Shown here in pieces: positions 1-5,987 of a DNA stretch of 19,109 bases. The stretch is from an uncultured Bacteroidota bacterium (GTDB lineage Bacteria; Bacteroidota; Bacteroidia; UBA7662): the NCBI GenBank assembly GCA_903856555.1, contig CAIOCC010000179.1:1-19109 (forward strand). Reading direction: 5' to 3'. The notes under the pieces are model-generated. The model saw nothing but the letters and a program-made list of their open reading frames with translations, searched no databases and was not told the origin of the DNA. Positions within the stretch are counted from its first letter, which is position 1. Each line of letters begins with the position of its first letter. The translations under genes were made by a program, and so were the position numbers.

Positions 1-695
1 AAAAACAAAAACAGGACCATCCCCGTCACCACCACCGATGCAACCAAAAACCAAATCAATTCATCTTTGATTCGGGTGGCCATCACGGTGCGGATGTAGG
101 GCAGGCCCGAAAGGTACACGGTGTTACCGGAGGCCACGGAATACGCCGAAGTCCGTTTTTCGACGGCCGATACCACCTCGATTCGACGGGAATCGTCCAA
201 CGTAGCCGGGTCCAAAGCCACGGCCATCAGGGCGGTCGATGTTTGGGGGTTGACCAACAAACGCTCGTAAGCGTTTTCAAAGCGATCCCCCCCGCTAATC
301 CATCCGTTGGGGCCCAGGCGTTCCTGGTACTCAAAGGCCCGCAGGCTATCGTTGCGAACCAGCAGGGGCAAATCCGCAACGGTATAAGCCTTGGCGATTC
401 CAGGGATTTGGCGGATGGACCTGGCCAGCTGGGACCATTCCCTGGCAAAGGCGGGGTCGGCGACCGAGGGTACCGAGACCCCCACCACCATCACATTCCC
501 ATCCACCCCAAAGCGTTGACAAAAATCCTGGTAAACTTTGTAAGCCGTATCGCTTTCGGGAATGAGCCGGTTGCCCTGGTACGACATCTTGACCTTGGTT
601 GCCTGCCAACCCATCAAGCAGGTCAGCGCCAGGACCAACCCAAGCAGAGGCAGTCTTTGCCTAAGAATCAAACGAGCGATGCCAAACCAAACCAT
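1..695 (-). CDS. MMPL/RND-family exporter, N-terminal part (cut by window edge)
   Basis: The frame stays open from an ATG at 695 to the window edge, giving about 231 residues of a larger protein. Residues about 15-32 form a first transmembrane helix. A soluble periplasmic-type domain follows, opening with the stretch SYQGNRLIPESD and YQDFCQRFG (about 38-63), typical of the start of the porter domain in MMPL/RND exporters. A second hydrophobic helix begins near residue 213. Members of this superfamily use the proton gradient to move lipids, hopanoids or other hydrophobic compounds; the substrate cannot be read here. The start lies 7 bases after the rfaE2 stop, so the gene is probably the last visible member of the leftward panC operon. 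No strong Shine-Dalgarno is visible, which is normal for Bacteroidota. The family assignment is fairly safe; the translation was read by eye. Confidence 0.75.
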   Translation of the reverse strand, partial: MVWFGIARLILRQRLPLLGLVLALTCLMGWQATKVKMSYQGNRLIPESDTAYKVYQDFCQRFGVDGNVMVVGVSVPSVADPAFAREWSQLARSIRQIPGIAKAYTVADLPLLVRNDSLRAFEYQERLGPNGWISGGDRFENAYERLLVNPQTSTALMAVALDPATLDDSRRIEVVSAVEKRTSAYSVASGNTVYLSGLPYIRTVMATRIKDELIWFLVASVVVTGMVLFLF

Positions 696-702
696 GGATC
701 TG

Positions 703-1191
703 TTATAATTTTTTTTGAAAGCGATGGGTCAGGGACGTCGTGGAATGTCCCTCCAGCAAACTCACCAAATGAACGCGACCCCCGGCCTTCAGGACCGTAT
801 CAGCGCCCACCACAGTTTCGACGGTATAATCCCCGCCTTTGACCAAAACATCGGGGACCAATAGACGAATCAAATCGCCCGGATCTTCTTGGCCAAAGAG
901 CACCACGGCATCGACCCAAACCAAGGCCGAGAGCAACGCAGCCCGGGCGTTTTCGTCCTGCACCGGGCGCTGGGGCCCTTTGAGACCCCGAACCGAGGCA
1001 TCGTCGTTGAGGGCGACCACCAAGCGATCTCCCTGGGCCGCCGCTTCCCTCAAAACCCGCAGGTGACCGGGATGCAAAAGATCGAAACAACCGTTGGTAA
1101 AAACCCAACGATGACCCTGCGCCTTCCATTCTTGGACCAGCGCCAACAGATCCTGATCGTTACGAAAGATCGGAGCCGCTTGGGTTTGCAT
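703..1191 (-). CDS. rfaE2: D-glycero-beta-D-manno-heptose 1-phosphate adenylyltransferase (RfaE2/HldE C-terminal domain)
   Basis: This 162-residue protein is a cytidylyltransferase-fold enzyme. It carries the nucleotide-binding signature FTNGCFDLLHPGHL (about residues 31-44, with the HxGH motif) and the family tail containing LVKGGDY, VVGAD and GHSTTSL. The family adenylates heptose 1-phosphate to ADP-heptose for the lipopolysaccharide inner core. Many Bacteroidota encode the adenylyltransferase as a separate protein rather than fused to the kinase (HldE), and the length here fits the stand-alone form. The ATG at 1191 lies inside the upstream UPF0104 gene, a 32-base overlap. No later Met precedes the catalytic motif, so this start is the only reasonable one. 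The overlap implies co-transcription and probably translational coupling. Related adenylyltransferases of the same fold exist, but the C-terminal motifs favour RfaE2. Confidence 0.9.
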   Translation of the reverse strand: MQTQAAPIFRNDQDLLALVQEWKAQGHRWVFTNGCFDLLHPGHLRVLREAAAQGDRLVVALNDDASVRGLKGPQRPVQDENARAALLSALVWVDAVVLFGQEDPGDLIRLLVPDVLVKGGDYTVETVVGADTVLKAGGRVHLVSLLEGHSTTSLTHRFQKKL

Positions 1192-2275
1192 GGGGATTGA
1201 CCGGTTGAGGTTCTTCGACCTGGTGGTCGCGGTACAAACTCATCAAAAAATAACTAAGACCACCCACCAACACTACCAAGACGGTTTGAGCCAAATGACT
1301 AAGGGTCGCAAAGGCCAAGGCCGTAGTCGGGCTCATCGCCAAGCCTGGAATCATGCCCAGGGTCCATACAATGGCCGCATGATAGGCGCCCATGCCCCCT
1401 TGAACCGGCATTACAAAGCCAAAAGCACCGGCCACCAACAAAAGCATGGCATCGGGTGCCCCCAGAGATTCCGCCCCGGGGAAGGCAAAAAAGCAGAAAT
1501 AGGTCATCAAATAATACCCCAACCAAATCAAGGCGGTATAAACGCCCACCAGCCAAGGGGATGGAACATGACGCAATCCGGTCACGCCTTTGCCTATATC
1601 GGCCAAGGTTTGTCGAATTTGGGCCGGAACCGGCACCAGGCGACCCAAGGTCCTCCAAAGCACCACCACCGTTGCCATTCCCAACAAAAAAGCCACCAAA
1701 AAACCGAGGGAAACTCCGGAACCCACTTTTGTTGTAACAAAATTCAAAACGGGATCTAGCAACATATCCTGGTATCCCAACAAAACCCCCAGGGCCAGGA
1801 CCAACAAGACCGCCAAATCCAACAACCGCTCCAGGACTACCGTGCCAAAGAGGGCACTCAAACCCAAGGGGGTTTTGCGGGCCAAAAGCAGGCAGCGGGT
1901 GATCTCCCCCAACCTAGGCAAAGCCAGGTTGGCCAGGTACCCCGACATGACAGCATAAAAGGCCTTGAGCGCCGAAGGGCGATGACCCAAGGGTTCTGCC
2001 AGCAAGGCCCAACGTAAACCCCTGAACCAATGGCTCAAAAGGCCGCATAACAAAGCCGCTCCTATCCATTCCCAACGGGTTTGAGACAAGGCATCGGCAA
2101 ATTCTCGAAGATCAATTTTGCGAAAAACCAGGTACAAGATGATGACCCCGGCGATCAACGACAAGAGGGCGCCCCATGGTCGACGTCGCGTTGGCTGGGC
2201 GGGGACGGACGGGGCTGAGCCCGGCTGCGTTGGGACGGACGGGGCTGAGCCCGGCTGGGATTCGTCGTGAATCAT
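1160..2275 (-). CDS. UPF0104 / lysylphosphatidylglycerol-synthase transmembrane-domain protein
   Basis: This 371-residue polytopic membrane protein has about eight hydrophobic helices, the first near residues 35-52 (SLIAGVIILYLVF). Family-typical features include the W-FRGLRW segment after helix 2, GYLANLALPRLGEITRC (about 112-128) and a late glycine-rich helix containing PVQGGMGAYHA. It belongs to the YbhN/AglD/MprF-N superfamily (PF03706). Members with a second catalytic domain make lysyl-phosphatidylglycerol, but this protein has only the membrane domain, so a role in lipid or glycan handling is inferred and the substrate is unknown. The start overlaps the panD stop as ATGA (2272-2275), indicating translational coupling. 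The first ~30 residues are a Pro/Ser-rich non-membrane tail containing two copies of a ten-residue repeat (QPGSAPSVP plus T or A), not a family feature. Confidence 0.85.
   Translation of the reverse strand: MIHDESQPGSAPSVPTQPGSAPSVPAQPTRRRPWGALLSLIAGVIILYLVFRKIDLREFADALSQTRWEWIGAALLCGLLSHWFRGLRWALLAEPLGHRPSALKAFYAVMSGYLANLALPRLGEITRCLLLARKTPLGLSALFGTVVLERLLDLAVLLVLALGVLLGYQDMLLDPVLNFVTTKVGSGVSLGFLVAFLLGMATVVVLWRTLGRLVPVPAQIRQTLADIGKGVTGLRHVPSPWLVGVYTALIWLGYYLMTYFCFFAFPGAESLGAPDAMLLLVAGAFGFVMPVQGGMGAYHAAIVWTLGMIPGLAMSPTTALAFATLSHLAQTVLVVLVGGLSYFLMSLYRDHQVEEPQPVNPHANPSGSDLS
2202..2257 (-). repeat. Two-copy, 30-bp-period tandem repeat in the UPF0104 N-terminus
   Basis: A 26-base unit beginning GGGACGGACGGGGCTGAGCC recurs exactly at 2202-2227 and 2232-2257 on the plus strand. 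The 30-bp period keeps frame and encodes a repeated ten-residue Pro/Ser-rich segment in the predicted cytoplasmic tail. Each copy contains the self-complementary GGGCTGAGCCC. The CCCCGTCCG core on the coding strand also occurs in the panC repeats. Confidence 0.85.
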
Positions 2276-2625
2276 CCGACGATTAACCGGTTGTTATCGT
2301 CCGGAAAGACGGTCAAGGGATGGTGATGGGCCGCCTCTTCGGGGGTGTAAAAACCGTAACCAATCACAATCACCAAATCACCCACCTGGGCCTTGCGGGC
2401 TGCAGGTCCGTTCAGGCAAATGATCCCGGTATCTGCTTCGCCCTCGATGACATAGGTTTCCAACCTTTCGCCGTTGTTAATGTTGACCACCTGAACACGC
2501 TCGTAGGCCATCAGGCCCGCGGCCTCCATCAAACGCTTGTCAATGGTAATGCTACCGATATAGTGCAACTCGGCCTGGGTGACCTTGACACGGTGCAATT
2601 TGGATTTGACCATTTGTATCCACAT
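2272..2625 (-). CDS. panD: Aspartate 1-decarboxylase (PanD)
   Basis: PanD makes beta-alanine from L-aspartate, which PanC condenses with pantoate to form pantothenate. Starting at the ATG at 2625 gives a 117-residue proenzyme, the usual family length. Its motif KSKLHRVKVTQAELHY is followed by the autocleavage site Gly24-Ser25, exactly the canonical numbering of the Escherichia coli enzyme. Ser25 becomes the catalytic pyruvoyl group. The family segments ERVQVVNINNGERLETYV and LNGPAAR are present. An upstream in-frame Met at 2688 would add 21 non-conserved residues and overlap panC, so I prefer 2625. The gene follows panC closely and overlaps the next gene by ATGA. The C-terminal tail after IVIGYGFY is about 20 residues and looks ordinary. 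Confidence 0.93.
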   Translation of the reverse strand: MWIQMVKSKLHRVKVTQAELHYIGSITIDKRLMEAAGLMAYERVQVVNINNGERLETYVIEGEADTGIICLNGPAARKAQVGDLVIVIGYGFYTPEEAAHHHPLTVFPDDNNRLIVG

Positions 2626-2668
2626 AAGCGGTTTTTTGGAGGGGTTGGACTGCGAAAAGCGGGCAAAT

Positions 2669-3628
2669 CTACGGAGCAAGGAGCTCATTATCGATTAAAC
2701 GGACCGAACCCAGCCAACCCGCAAAAAGGGCGCGCGGCAGGCCGTCGTCGGCGGGACCGGACCAGGGGTCCAAGGTCCCATCCCGGACCAGGCTGAGGTA
2801 TTCGGGGCGAAGGCCCTCCTGCTCCAGGCGATGCAGCCCCCCCTCAATCAGCGCGGACGGGGAGAACGGGGCGGACGGGGAGAACGGGGCGGACGGGGAG
2901 AACGGAACCGCACCCGAGAGCGGAACCGCACCCGAAGGCGGGGCTGCCAGGGAGAGCGGAACCGCACCCGAAGGCGGGGCTGCCAGGGCCTCTTTCATCC
3001 AGCGCCAGGTCCGGGCTATGCCGCGCGCCCGCTCCAAATCCTCGGCACTCAGCAACAAATTCCTGGAACTCAATGCCAAACCCATCGCATCCCTCACCGT
3101 GGGCCTCCGATGAAGGACCGCCTGGCGACCCTTCCTCGTATCCAAGAGCCGTTGCACGACCAGGCATTGCTGATAATCCTTGAGCCCCATGTAGAGGTCT
3201 GTGCAGGGGATGAGGTCCAACAAACGCCCCACCACCTGCGCCACCCCTTGAAAATGCCCGGGTCGCCAAGCCCCCTCCAAAACCGTATCCAAACCGCCCA
3301 AATCATACACCGGGGGCTCCCATCCTCCCCCAAACAAATCCCCCACCTCCGGCATAAAAACCAAATCCACCCCGGCCGGCTTGAGCAGGGCCAGATCCTC
3401 TTCCTCATGGCGCGGGTAACGGGCCAGGTCTTCGGCCCGGTTGAATTGGAGGGGATTCACAAAAATGCTGCAAATCACCACCCCCGTTTGGGCCCTGGCC
3501 TCTTCAACCAAAGCCAAATGCCCTGCATGCAGAGCCCCCATGGTGGGCACAAAGCCCAGCGTGGCTCCCTTCGAATTCAGGTCATCCAAGACCTGCCTCA
3601 AGTGGGCAAGCGTTCGTACAATCTGCAT
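2669..3628 (-). CDS. panC: Pantothenate synthetase (PanC) with a repeat-expanded loop
   Basis: PanC joins pantoate and beta-alanine using ATP, making pantothenate for coenzyme A. This 319-residue protein has the nucleotide-binding motif PTMGALHAGH (about 28-37), SIFVNPLQFN (54-63), the pantoate-binding region FQGVAQVV, GLKDYQQ (148-154) and the KMSKS-like loop PTVRDAMGLALSSRN (176-190). The C-terminal domain (YLSLVRDGTLDP) is also intact. Residues about 216-259 are an inserted Ala/Pro/Ser-rich low-complexity stretch made of tandem repeats (PFSPSA three times, AAPPSGAVPLS twice). It falls after the catalytic core, between two helices, and explains the extra length over the usual ~280 residues. 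All catalytic motifs are present, so I infer a working enzyme. First gene of the leftward operon; a candidate promoter lies just upstream. Confidence 0.93.
   Translation of the reverse strand: MQIVRTLAHLRQVLDDLNSKGATLGFVPTMGALHAGHLALVEEARAQTGVVICSIFVNPLQFNRAEDLARYPRHEEEDLALLKPAGVDLVFMPEVGDLFGGGWEPPVYDLGGLDTVLEGAWRPGHFQGVAQVVGRLLDLIPCTDLYMGLKDYQQCLVVQRLLDTRKGRQAVLHRRPTVRDAMGLALSSRNLLLSAEDLERARGIARTWRWMKEALAAPPSGAVPLSLAAPPSGAVPLSGAVPFSPSAPFSPSAPFSPSALIEGGLHRLEQEGLRPEYLSLVRDGTLDPWSGPADDGLPRALFAGWLGSVRLIDNELLAP
2853..2987 (-). repeat. In-frame tandem repeats inside panC (three 18-bp and two 36-bp units)
   Basis: On the plus strand the unit GCGGACGGGGAGAACGGG occurs at 2853-2870 and 2871-2888, and again at 2889-2906 with one change in the last base. 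A 36-base unit starting GAGAGCGGAACCGCACCCGA follows as exact copies at 2916-2951 and 2952-2987, with a partial copy before it. All periods are multiples of three. The array encodes the PFSPSA and AAPPSGAVPLS repeats. The near-perfect identity of copies suggests recent expansion, so copy number may vary between strains. Confidence 0.9.
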
Positions 3629-3634
3629 GGTTGC

Positions 3635-3663
3635 TAAAGATAGGTTAATATCTCGGTGGCAAA
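3635..3663 (-). promoter_or_regulatory. Candidate panC promoter
   Basis: Read leftward, TTTG (3663-3660) is followed after 17 bases by TATCTTTA (3642-3635), one mismatch from the Bacteroidota -7 consensus TAnnTTTG. The predicted transcript would start almost at the panC ATG (3628), giving a very short or absent leader. This rests on motif matching only. Confidence 0.4.
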
Positions 3664-3664
3664 T

Positions 3665-3697
3665 TTTGCGATTTTCGCTTTATTATCTATATTTTTG
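3665..3697 (+). promoter_or_regulatory. Candidate promoter for the starch-synthase-domain gene
   Basis: TTTG (3665-3668), a 21-base spacer and TATTTTTG (3690-3697) match the Bacteroidota sigma-A-type promoter (TTTG, about 19-21 bases, TAnnTTTG). It lies in a visibly AT-rich patch between two GC-rich genes. The expected start is about 20-25 bases before the ATG at 3725. It lies back to back with the panC promoter candidate. Confidence 0.6.
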
Positions 3698-3724
3698 CAG
3701 TATCATAATTTGTAGAGGACCCCG

Positions 3725-4546
3725 ATGAGCGCCAAACCCCGTATTTTGTTCGTTTCGCATGAAATGAACCCCTACCTTCAGATCAGCGAAATAGCCCAAG
3801 CCGCCCTACAGTTGCCCAAAACAATGCAGGAAAGAGGCATGGAGATCCGGGTTCTGATGCCCCGCTACGGCAGCATCAACGAACGCAAGCACCGCCTCCA
3901 CGAAGTCGTCCGCCTATCGGGCATCAATATCGTCATCGGCGAAACGGATAACCCACTCATTATCAAGGTTGCCTCCTTACCGCAGGCGCGCATGCAGGTT
4001 TATTTCCTGGACAACGAGGACTTTTTTCACCGCAAACACGGCATCCGCGATGACAAAGGCAAATTCTTTGCCGACAACCATGAGCGCATGATTTTTTTCA
4101 ACAAAGGCGTTCTGGAAACCATCGTCAAACTGGGCTGGGCCCCCGATATCATCCATTGCAATGGCTGGATGACCTCGCTGATCCCCCTCTACCTCAAGCG
4201 CTACTACCGCCACTCCGCTGTTTTTGGGCAATCCCGCATTGTTTACTCCGTCCACCCTTCCCAATTCAAAGAAAAACTAGGCAAAGACCTGCAGGCCAAG
4301 GCCCGCATCGAAATGGTCTCCGACGAAGACTTGGCCTGCCTGGCCCCCTTGGACGAAAACAGCCTGCACCAACTGGCCATCCAGCATGCCGACGCCGTCA
4401 CCTACGCCGAATCCTTGGGCGATAGCTTCCCCCATGCCGACCCAGCCGCTCCCATCATCACGTTTAATAGCCAAAACCTGGCGGATGTCCACCAGGATCT
4501 GTACCAAACTCTGCTACAATCCGTGACCGAAACGGTCGGTTCATGA
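3725..4546 (+). CDS. Stand-alone starch/glycogen-synthase catalytic-domain (GT5) protein
   Basis: This 273-residue protein resembles only the N-terminal half of glycogen/starch synthase (GT5). It starts ILFVSHEMNPY, followed by LPKTMQERGMEIRVLMPRYG (about 30-49). VYFLDNEDFFHR matches the usual FLDN segment and PDIIHCNGWMTSLIPLYLK matches the DVVHAHDW region. Two things are missing. The K-T-G-G-L sugar-nucleotide loop near the N-terminus is replaced by QISEIAQAALQ, and the whole C-terminal GT-B domain that binds ADP-glucose is absent. There is no frameshift: the protein stops cleanly and overlaps the next gene by ATGA. From memory, such short proteins beside panC and a DUF4270 gene recur in Bacteroidota, so this is probably their normal form rather than a broken gene. 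Glycogen synthesis by this protein alone seems doubtful; a regulatory or envelope role is conjecture. Confidence 0.8.
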   Translation: MSAKPRILFVSHEMNPYLQISEIAQAALQLPKTMQERGMEIRVLMPRYGSINERKHRLHEVVRLSGINIVIGETDNPLIIKVASLPQARMQVYFLDNEDFFHRKHGIRDDKGKFFADNHERMIFFNKGVLETIVKLGWAPDIIHCNGWMTSLIPLYLKRYYRHSAVFGQSRIVYSVHPSQFKEKLGKDLQAKARIEMVSDEDLACLAPLDENSLHQLAIQHADAVTYAESLGDSFPHADPAAPIITFNSQNLADVHQDLYQTLLQSVTETVGS

Positions 4547-5934
4547 CGAACCGTCCACTTTGGGGCCGGCTGACGGCCCTGGCACTTGCCCTGGCAGGGG
4601 GGATGGGTCTCGTATCCTGCAACCAAGAAGGCACGTTGGGCCTGGACCTCCTACCCGACAAAGACCGTTACCTCACCCTCACCGACAGCGTGAGCCTGGT
4701 GGGCGGGACCGTCCTCGAAGATTCCTTGCAAAGTCAATTGCCCGGTTCCTTTCTGTTGGGCGAACTCAACAACCCCGCCTTTGGAAGGGCCCGCGCCTCC
4801 TTTGTATTTCAGGTTCTGCCCAGCAGCGAGAACATCCGATTGGGCGATCCCGATTCCACCCTTACCCTGGATTCCCTGGTTTTTTCGATGAGCCTCGCCG
4901 GTTACCAAGGCGACACCAATACCAGCCTAGTCCTGCGCGTTCATCGGCTGGCCGGTACCGTGGCCCCCATCCGGACCTACTATTCCCGGGATCCCGTCCG
5001 TACCATCGGTGAACCCCTGGGCCAAAGCATCTACAGGTACCGCAGCGGCGTCATTGACCCCATCAACGAGCCTGTTGGCCAAAACCTGGACTCGGTGATC
5101 AAATACAGCGGCGTTCTGCGCATGCGCTTGGATCAAACCACCGCCGGACTTCAACTGGCCCAAAGCCTGCTCGCCGGCAAAGACAGCGTTGAATACAAAG
5201 ACGCCAGCTCCTTTGTCCGTTTCTTGAACGGCCTCTGGGTCGAAGCCCAAACCGACCCCAACATCCTTCGCAACGGAAACGGGCTTTTGCTTCAAAGCAG
5301 CCCTGTCGCCACCCGCACCGGGCTCTATCTCTACTACAAAAACGGAAGCCAACGACGCCGTCTTGATTTGATGTTACGGACTGTTTCGGGCAGCCGCAAT
5401 CGTTTTGAATTTGACTACGCCAACTCCGAGGTCAAACAAGCGATGGGCCGCAACAGCGAAACCGATACCACCTTGGAATTCACCTACATACAAGCCGGTT
5501 CCGGGGTCAAAACCCGGCTCAGTGCCGAATCCCTGCACCGTGCCCTGCGCAGGCAATTGGGCGCCGGAGACAGCACGACCCTGCCCACCGCCTCCGGTTG
5601 GGTCATTCACAAAGCGGTGCTGGAATTTGTAAACGCTGATAGCAGCGGTTTTGCAGGGGTCGCCCCTCCCAGCCAGCTCTTTTTGGTCCCGCTAGACAGC
5701 CAGGGCCGTAACATGGCATCGCGCATGCCCGATCTCTTTGAAAGTTACTACGACGGAAACCTCCGCAACGGCCTCTACCGCTTTGGAATAACCCGCTATG
5801 TTCAACAGTTGTTGGCAGAAGGTCCCAAAGGCGAAGACCTGGGGGTCATCCCCGTCAATCCGGTGGGCAACTTGGCCATGGTCCGGCTCCGTGTCCGGCC
5901 CCGCTTGAGGGTAACCTACACCCGCATTCCGTAA
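4543..5934 (+). CDS. DUF4270-family predicted lipoprotein
   Basis: This 463-residue protein has a lipoprotein signal peptide: a short basic start (MTNRPLWGR), a hydrophobic stretch LTALALALAGGMG and a lipobox LVSC with the lipidated Cys at residue 26. The following sequence (GLDLLPDKDRYLTLTDSVSL, then GELNNPAFGRARASFVFQV) fits the DUF4270 family of Bacteroidota outer-surface lipoproteins. So does the spaced set of beta-strand-like segments ending in RLRVRPRLRVTYTR. The molecular function of the family is not established. The residues right after Cys26 are NQEGT. The ATG overlaps the previous stop (ATGA at 4543-4546), so the two proteins are probably made together. That links the surface lipoprotein to the cytoplasmic starch-synthase-like protein, though the reason is unknown. 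Confidence 0.8.
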   Translation: MTNRPLWGRLTALALALAGGMGLVSCNQEGTLGLDLLPDKDRYLTLTDSVSLVGGTVLEDSLQSQLPGSFLLGELNNPAFGRARASFVFQVLPSSENIRLGDPDSTLTLDSLVFSMSLAGYQGDTNTSLVLRVHRLAGTVAPIRTYYSRDPVRTIGEPLGQSIYRYRSGVIDPINEPVGQNLDSVIKYSGVLRMRLDQTTAGLQLAQSLLAGKDSVEYKDASSFVRFLNGLWVEAQTDPNILRNGNGLLLQSSPVATRTGLYLYYKNGSQRRRLDLMLRTVSGSRNRFEFDYANSEVKQAMGRNSETDTTLEFTYIQAGSGVKTRLSAESLHRALRRQLGAGDSTTLPTASGWVIHKAVLEFVNADSSGFAGVAPPSQLFLVPLDSQGRNMASRMPDLFESYYDGNLRNGLYRFGITRYVQQLLAEGPKGEDLGVIPVNPVGNLAMVRLRVRPRLRVTYTRIP

Positions 5935-5936
5935 CC

Positions 5937-5944
5937 TATCTTTG
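5937..5944 (+). promoter_or_regulatory. Candidate glmS -7 element
   Basis: TATCTTTG matches TAnnTTTG and sits three bases after the DUF4270 stop, about 44 bases before the glmS ATG at 5988. No TTTG or TTG lies at the proper upstream distance, so this may be weak or need an activator. The same CCTATCTTT core occurs in the candidate panC promoter. Only 53 bases separate the two genes. Confidence 0.45.
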
Positions 5945-5987
5945 AATTTCCAAGGAACGAACCCCTTGGCAACCAAACCCTTCTCTT

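Noticed and set aside
243..842. Plus-strand open frame opposite the MMPL and rfaE2 genes
   Set aside because: It has no recognisable protein features and is antisense to two convincing genes; many similar shadows occur opposite the GC-rich genes.
2626..2688. Longer PanD start at 2688
   Set aside because: It overlaps panC and shifts the cleavage serine from the canonical position 25 to 46.
2853..2987. CRISPR-like array
   Set aside because: The repeats are contiguous, without unique spacers, and translate in frame within PanC.
5935..5987. Possible glmS ribozyme upstream of glmS
   Set aside because: The 53-base gap is too short for the known ribozyme and holds no matching fold; it is also not expected in Bacteroidota.
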